A stretch of DNA of 64,000 bases from Asterella californica (Eukaryota; Streptophyta; Marchantiopsida; Marchantiales; Aytoniaceae). The translations under genes were made by a program, and so were the position numbers. Of this stretch, positions 58,207 through 64,000 are shown one piece after another. The notes beneath the pieces are model-generated. The model saw only the letters and a list, made by a program, of their open reading frames with translations. It had not been told where the DNA came from and made no database searches. The stretch is taken from assembly GCA_036924285.1 (NCBI GenBank), contig JAYKYS010000012.1:14260001-14324000 (forward strand), written 5' to 3'. Positions within the stretch are counted from its first letter, which is position 1. Each line of letters starts with the position of its first letter.

Positions 58207-61200
58207 CTGAAAGTCCACCTTTCATATGAGAGTAGCATGCATGAGTTGCAGACTTCCAGTAACTTGTCTGTGTGTTTGACGTCTTGGCTGAAGACAAGCA
58301 TCATCTCGAATATGGAGGTAGCCTATGAATACTATTAAGAAGTACGTAACCCTCGTGTTTCTGTGAAAAATGTTCGATCTTAAGGACGACATTATGGTGT
58401 ACCTCACGATCAGACAAGACAAAGTTCAGAGATCAGGGTGAAGGATCTACATCTTTGGTGAGACAACCAGAGAAGAAGCGAAAGATAGATCGATCTGAGT
58501 GCAATGGAACTTTACGAGTAACGGTGGACATATAATAGAAGCTTATGTATTTAACGTGTCAACATTTGTTGTCACATGAGAAGCCAACGCATAAGCTGCA
58601 TTTTTCCCTACTGCTGCTGTCACATTCTTGGAGTCGATATCCGGATTGAATCTCTGGAAGCCTGAGGTGTACCGTATATTATGTGAAAAAGAGTTCATTA
58701 GAGTTCATGGAGTTCATTAGAGTTCATTAGAGTTCATGTGAGAGATTAATTAAGTTAATTCAGGATATTCTTGAGTTTCAGGGAGTCATGTCTTGGTCAA
58801 TCGTGACATTTTTCCAGAGACAGATACTATAAACCTCAAGATAAACTACATGTTCATGGAAGTTGGACTAACCGAAGACATTTTGGTGCCACTACCGTCT
58901 GAATTCATCTACGTGAATTCTATGGTTAGGTAAATTTTACCTAATGTCAACAAGTGTGGTCGCTCGCACATTGAAAGGGAGAGTAGCAACTACAAAGTCC
59001 ACGATATCAAGTGACACAAAATTTATCATGGAGTATACGATACTAGAAGGCAGTGAGGACACTGTTTCAGTGTTAGAGATCTCATATCTCAATGTAGAAG
59101 ATGACTCAAAAGAAGAAGAGGAAGAACCAAAAGAACCAGAAGAAAAAATGACACATCCGCAAGTGATTCCAACGAGAGTACTTCTTTCATGACGTTATAT
59201 ATTTTAGCGCATTCATTAACATGTTTGCTACTCGTTATTGTCATGGATGGAGATAAAACAAATTGATCAATATCGTAAAGAGTGCAGTCGCGTCGTACAA
59301 TAGGCTTCTTTCTGCCACTAGACTAATTTATGCACTGGTGGTTCAGACATGAAATACATAATTTGTTTCGCCAATGTTGTAGGAACAGACCTAGCATAAA
59401 GTGGACTCTCGACAAAGGCACCACATGAGTCGATGTAAGTCTTCACCGGAGGTTTCAGTATTACACATCGCTGATGGACCTGGCATCAGGATGCACAGCT
59501 ACTTAGTTGGATCAAAGGGGACCTCCTGGACATAGTACACTTGCCTTGTGTAAGAAGACAACCTTTTGCTTAGCATCCAATCCCTCTGGGTACTGCAGGT
59601 CCTCCAAGAACTTTCTCAGGTCTTTGAAAATAGGTACCCCTATGGAAGTCGTGTAAACAGGATCAGACGATCTTGTTTCGGCTTTTGTAGACTAGGCGGT
59701 ATGCCCCCCTCAGATTGTGACATCTCTGTAGAAACTTGGAACAGCTTCTCATCGGAGAACTCGTTCTCCGATGAGAAGTTGTTCCACCTCATCTTCTCGG
59801 AGTTCTGTCTCCAATCTGGACAGGTAGTCAGCATTGACATGTTGTCTTCTAGGTTTGTACTCATCATGTGATGGCTTCCTCATTTCTCTTCGTGGTATCT
59901 TTCATCATAGATCAATTCAAGGTCATTATCTTGATTTTGTATTGAATTTTGTGTATTTCGTGTCATTGTTACCTCTATCGTCTAACGAGAGTAATGATCC
60001 TATGTTAAGGTTGAGATCCAAAGTATTTTGGCTCATGCTTGAAAGTGTGGAGAGTGTTTAGGGTAAGAAGCCAATCTTTTGTGTCAAGTAGGAGATAAGG
60101 TGATCTCCAAGTTTTTTTCTCATTGGTCTATTTTTTGACCAATCAAGTTCATTCAAGTTTTGAGGACGGGTTTGAGGTTTCGGAGACTTTCACGGGGGTC
60201 ATTCACAGAGCGTGAGGTCTTGTTGGAAAGGTCTCGAGTCGGCTACAATCTGGAGGGAAAATCAATCGATTTGGAGTTCAGGGCTGAGTGTTATGATCGT
60301 TCAAAGCCAAGGGGGGTCAAATCAATACCTCGAGTCACGTTTCTGAATGTCTTGAGAATTTGTGAAATGATCTTTCGGTTTTATCAAGGGGACTGGGTAG
60401 TGATGTCGTGATGGTTGCACTGATGTGAAATAGTCCTATGTTTGGGCCGGATTTGATCTCAAGATGGTCGATTGAAGTTGACTGTAACAGTCGAGAGTAG
60501 ATGTAAAATCATTTTCGCTTGGATTCAAGGATTGAGTTATTTCTTGAGCATGGAGTGGAATCTCCGAGTGAAAATTTCCAAGATTGATGTGTGCCTTATC
60601 AGCTTACAACAAGTCGTTTGTTCAAAGTCAACCAAGAGATTTAGACAAAATCTCTTTTTTTCTTCATCTCGTCATGCTGTAAACTGAACTCCGACGACCC
60701 ATTGTTGCCAACTCTAACTTCCAATTGGGCTCAAACTTCACAGCAAATTTCCTCTGATCCCTCAATACTCCTCTTTGGAATTTCAGCTTCAAAACCTAAA
60801 CCAATCTCTCAAAATGTCAAGTCTTTCGTCTATGTTAACTTATGAGCTTTACAGACCCTAGTGGCTAAAATCCACGACTCCAACACATACTCTTAACCAA
60901 ATGAGCTGAAATTGGAGGTGGGGTTTCTTGGAGGCGTTGCAAGGGCGAAATGGAAGCTATATTGTGAATTTGATACGGAGATCATGATCAGCGAAGGCGT
61001 CACATCTTGCCGAAGTCGCTGATTAGAGATCCCTAACAGCGACGTACCGTTATCTTCGACATCATGCTCTCCGAGCTCTCTAACTGTTTGCTGCCGCATG
61101 CCTTACATCGTTGGAAAGTTTGTATCGTAAGCTATCTTTTGCAGTGGATCTCTTCCTGAGTGAAGTACGTATCAGTGAACAATAGACTTCCAAAGTATCT

Positions 61201-61263
61201 TGTTTAGGAAGGGACATTATGAGAAGCTGAGGAGATACCTCGAGCTCTCAGAGATTAGGACGA
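58207..61263. other. no firmly recognisable gene
   Basis: A frame at 58944-59192 (82 codons) ends in a Glu/Lys/Pro-rich acidic stretch and is unrecognised. 58690-58740 repeats GAGTTCATTA three or four times. 59745-59780 holds the near-perfect inverted repeat GAGAACTCGTTCTC with flanks. The rest looks like old repeat DNA. Confidence 0.35.
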
Positions 61264-61705
61264 TGTCGTGGCGAGAGTCTTTCTTGGGGAGGGCGGACCT
61301 CCTGACTGTGATAGATCAGAGAGAAATGACCAGGAAGGAGAATAGGTCGCTGCAGACGATGAAATCTCAAAACACACCCTCTTTGCCCACCAATTGCAAA
61401 ACAAACACTCAAGCACGCACTCAGGTACACAAATATGTCTCTCCGGAGTAGAAATAGCTTTATTTCAGCGTCAACTGCTTCACTGTTAAGAAAATATCTC
61501 TCTCCTCCTCTCCTAAGTCCTTCTCAGCTGAAAATTCCAAGGAATTTGATCTTACGACAACCAAAGCCTTGTCAAAAATGATCTCCTTCCAATAAACCAC
61601 CTCTATCCGTTCAATTCTACTCCTTCCAAACCTCAAAACTGTGTAACATATGAGGTTCTTGTCTCCAAAACACTTTCCTGCCTCTCTCACGATCTCCCCT
61701 GTTCA

Positions 61706-61846
61706 CTCCATTCAATTCTGTCAGAAAAATCAACCCCCACTCAGCCTCCAAGCTTCTCAGCGTCTCCTCTCCTCAATCCACTCAATTCTGTCAGAAAAAT
61801 CAATCCCCACTCAGCCTCCAAGCTTCTCAGCGTCTCCTCTCCTCAA
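61706..61846. repeat. 70-bp tandem duplication
   Basis: TCAATTCTGTCAGAAAAATCAA begins near 61712 and again near 61782, followed each time by CCCCACTCAGCCTCCAAGC and CTTCTCAGCGTCTCCTCTCC. Two copies, nearly identical, so recent. Confidence 0.85.
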
Positions 61847-62189
61847 ATCCCTAATTCTCCTCCTTTCTCCTCCTTCCGCCTTAGTTCTCTCAGAAAACTC
61901 CCTTGAAAAAGTGTCCCCGATCTCCAGCCGCCGCAGGTATTAAACCTAAAAGTTAAGGCCCCTGCTTAAGCTGCCCCCTGCTGTCCTTATAAGTGCAGTC
62001 ACTTATCACAAGCAGGGCCCTAGCTTAAGCTGCCCCCCTGCTGTCCTTATGCGTACAGAGCATTTTTTACAAAGTTGGCCCCTTTTTAATACAAGTTTCA
62101 CAGTTGTCTCCACAAACTCTACCCCTACACTAATAAAGGTTCACATAACTTCATTCTCCATCCCAAGCCTACTCGACGATTATTTAACT

Positions 62190-62545
62190 ATTTAACAAAA
62201 GTTTCCTGTGCTCTTGATGCCATCTTGAATATACTACAAGCCATCCAATGTAGGCCGAAGCCCCTACACTTATGAGGCTGCCCCACAGACCTTACAGCCC
62301 CCCCATATGCGCACCAGGTATCTCCCATAGTATATTCAGGATGGCATGCGGAGGCTTAGGCCAGGAAGCCCACGATTAAGGGAGATACCGGTCTCCCGCC
62401 CCTAGGTATACAGGACATGGCTGAATACCCAACATAGACTCCCATCCAGGAGGCCAACATGCCAGAATAGGAACCAGAGGCCAGGAAGGATTGATCCTGA
62501 GACCACTTCCCTCCTAGGCAGGCGCCCTATCACTGGGATGGCCTC
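62190..62545 (-). repeat. tRNA-derived SINE-like element
   Basis: Read on the minus strand, 62545-62477 (69 bases) folds like a tRNA. Acceptor strands GAGGCCA and TGGCCTC pair fully, a D-arm CCC...GGG encloses AGTGATA, and a loop contains CCTAGGA. The T-arm is CAGGA...TCCTG around GGATCAATCC, close to a pol III B box. About 290 bases of non-coding body follow down to about 62190. Mutations in the anticodon stem argue against a working tRNA. The body end is not sharply defined and I see no target duplication. Confidence 0.45.
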
Positions 62546-63033
62546 TAGTTCCGTTCTAAAAGGATTTAAACTTTGTACATATGCTTTTACTGTAGAAATC
62601 TTCCTGCAAAGTCTTTACTAGCCTTTTCTGTGCAAACTCCTATATACAACTCCGTTTTTAATGAACAAGGAGTCAAAACTATAGTATTTAGGAACACCTA
62701 CACACCCACGCTATCAGATTCTGAGTTTGAGTCTCGAGCCAGAATCGACGGATTTCCCTCTTTCACATATTTCACAGCCAAAAACTCGTACTAACTATTG
62801 CTTAAAACACTTTCTGTCAAAACTAGAAGCATGAGGTCGCTCTCCTCGTCGTGCTTTACATCTTGGTGTCTTTCGACTCCCTTAGGGATGATACTCCAAC
62901 CCAAGCTAGGGGGCAGCTTGTCAAGCATGGCCCCAGCTCAGCTCCTGCCTAGCTTGTTAAGCTGCAGGGCAGCTTCCTTTACACAACAAAGAAAAGATCT
63001 CTTTGCAACTACTTTTCATTGTACAGACCCATG

Positions 63034-63369
63034 TACAACACGACAACGGTAATCACAAGACTTCACTATGAAGATGTTGGAGGTCAGTATGGACTGAAGA
63101 CGACGGTGAAGAAGATGTTGGATGCTACCTACAGGTGGTCAACCATGTACAGAGACACTTTTCGAGAGATCAAAAGATGTGATGCATGTCACAGGGTGAG
63201 AAGACCTACAACTATCACTCGGTGGTCTCTTACTCCTATTTTATCTTTAGCACCTTTTGGAAAGTGGAGAATCGACTTCGTTGGTCCGATCGCTCTTACA
63301 ACTAGAAGAACCAGAACACAATACATATTGATAGTCATGGACTACGTCACCCATAAACTCATAAACTAA
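63034..63369 (+). pseudogene. gypsy integrase fragment
   Basis: The frame reads VITRLHYEDVGGQYGLKTTV, RWSTMYRDTFREIKRCDACH and KWRIDFVGPI, then YILIVMDYVT. This is the integrase zinc domain (H-x-H-like start and C-x2-C end) followed by the first strands of the catalytic core with the first Asp (IDFVGP) and its partner strand. It is cut off after YVTHKL by a stop at 63367-63369. It abuts the LTR-like sequence on its left. It resembles the integrase missing from the truncated GAAGAC-rich element, but that link is only a guess. Confidence 0.75.
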
Positions 63370-64000
63370 AATTCTTCATTCTAACGACGTCATTCAAGTT
63401 CTCACATTCTAAAATCTCACACTCTCTTTATATTGCTCAAATGTCATTACGACGATGTAAAACAAGGATGAGGAGCTCTTCTCTACTCCTCTATTTATAC
63501 ATTTTAGGTTTTTCTTTGATACTCTCTGGTAACTCAAACGTGATTATTTTTATCAATTTTACTAAGATAGTACCTAAGGTAAAAGAAATAATCACATTGG
63601 CTTCTTATCTTTTCACATGGGTTTATTATTTGAAAGTCAACAACTTCTAGAAGATTTCTCTAATATTCTGAAGGAATCTCGAATTTCCACCCCCTCTACA
63701 CTAAGTCCCCCTAAAAGATTTATGTGGAATCTCTTTTTGTTTTTAATACTCACAAAGTTAATAACTTAAGTCTCATCACAAATATCATGTCAAAAAGATG
63801 ATAATGGATATTTTTCACCTCCTTTCTACCTTTTAGACAAGATGACAAGATAGTAATGCTCACTATTAAGAAAATATCTGAATTTGCTCAAAAGTACATC
63901 TAAGTTTAACCATAATTAACTTTAGCTAGTCATGACTAACTTGATACCTCCTTAAAGTACTTGGGCAGCAAAAAAACATTCTCCACACTTAGTTATAACT
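63370..64000. other. AT-rich DNA to the window edge
   Basis: No recognisable gene. The frame at 63441-63650 is hydrophobic by AT bias only. Confidence 0.4.

Larger units (their letters stand above)
61264..63021 (-). repeat. probable third copy of the first-family LTR
   Basis: The plus-strand start TGTCGTGGCGAGAGTCTTTC, then GGGGAGGGCGG and GACTGTGATAGATC, matches the LTR end at 1409-1475 (TGTCGAGTTGAGAGTTTTCC; GGGAAGGGCGG; GGCTGTGATAGATC). ACTCAGGTA motifs lie at similar distances. The other end is taken as TGTACAATG on the minus strand near 63021, similar in position and text to the 6301 LTR start TGTACAGTG. The middle is poorly conserved and carries a SINE-like insertion and a 70-bp duplication, so the call is tentative. 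Confidence 0.4.

Noticed and set aside
62477..62545. Functional tRNA gene
   Set aside because: The anticodon stem is mismatched and the T-loop is irregular; it fits a SINE head better.

Overview
The window reads as nuclear DNA of a land plant. The evidence is spliced genes with GT...AG introns, an angiosperm-style chloroplast RAP-domain protein, a COMT-type plant O-methyltransferase, and several families of Ty3/gypsy LTR retrotransposon remnants. One gypsy family has pol features that I associate with fungal-type and early-land-plant elements (FLDD instead of YxDD in RT, DHG instead of D-S/T-G in protease). A bryophyte or other non-seed plant is therefore my best guess, with low confidence. 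Apart from long retroelement ORFs, only three genes can be modelled with confidence.

Layout. 1-1.4 kb: decayed gypsy gag (+). 1.4-10.4 kb: minus-strand gypsy element with 3' LTR and polypurine tract, pol (integrase C-terminus frameshifted) and gag-protease; a second LTR copy in the opposite orientation lies between gag and pol. 10.5-21.1 kb: plus-strand Athila/Tat-like element saturated with the hexamer GAAGAC, consisting of an extra coiled-coil ORF, a probable LTR and tRNA-Asp-type primer site, gag with two zinc knuckles, protease and a truncated RT. 21.1-24.1 kb: LTR-like and minisatellite DNA, a PHD-finger remnant and a pair of 106-bp direct repeats. 26.9-30.3 kb: the most unusual locus, a spliced plus-strand gene built from repeated hydrophobic units of about 46-50 codons, with phase-1 introns exactly at unit boundaries and decayed units on both sides. 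34.1-37.4 kb: four-exon RAP-domain gene (minus). 40.06-46.2 kb: minus-strand 5' half of a second GAAGAC-rich element, whose 3' half lies on the plus strand at 51.1-52.8 kb, the pattern expected of an inversion of about 11 kb. 49.4-49.8 kb: another gypsy RT remnant. 53.6-55.3 kb: three-exon O-methyltransferase gene (minus). 57.9-59.2 kb: two small ORFs of unknown nature. 61.3-63.4 kb: a probable third LTR copy of the first family, containing a tRNA-derived SINE-like sequence, followed by an integrase fragment.

The three host genes do not form an obvious pathway. The RAP protein is expected in chloroplast RNA metabolism, the methyltransferase in phenolic or specialised metabolism, and the repeat protein is an unrecognised multi-pass membrane protein. 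All exon models, repeat boundaries and homologies were read by eye and have not been aligned by computer.
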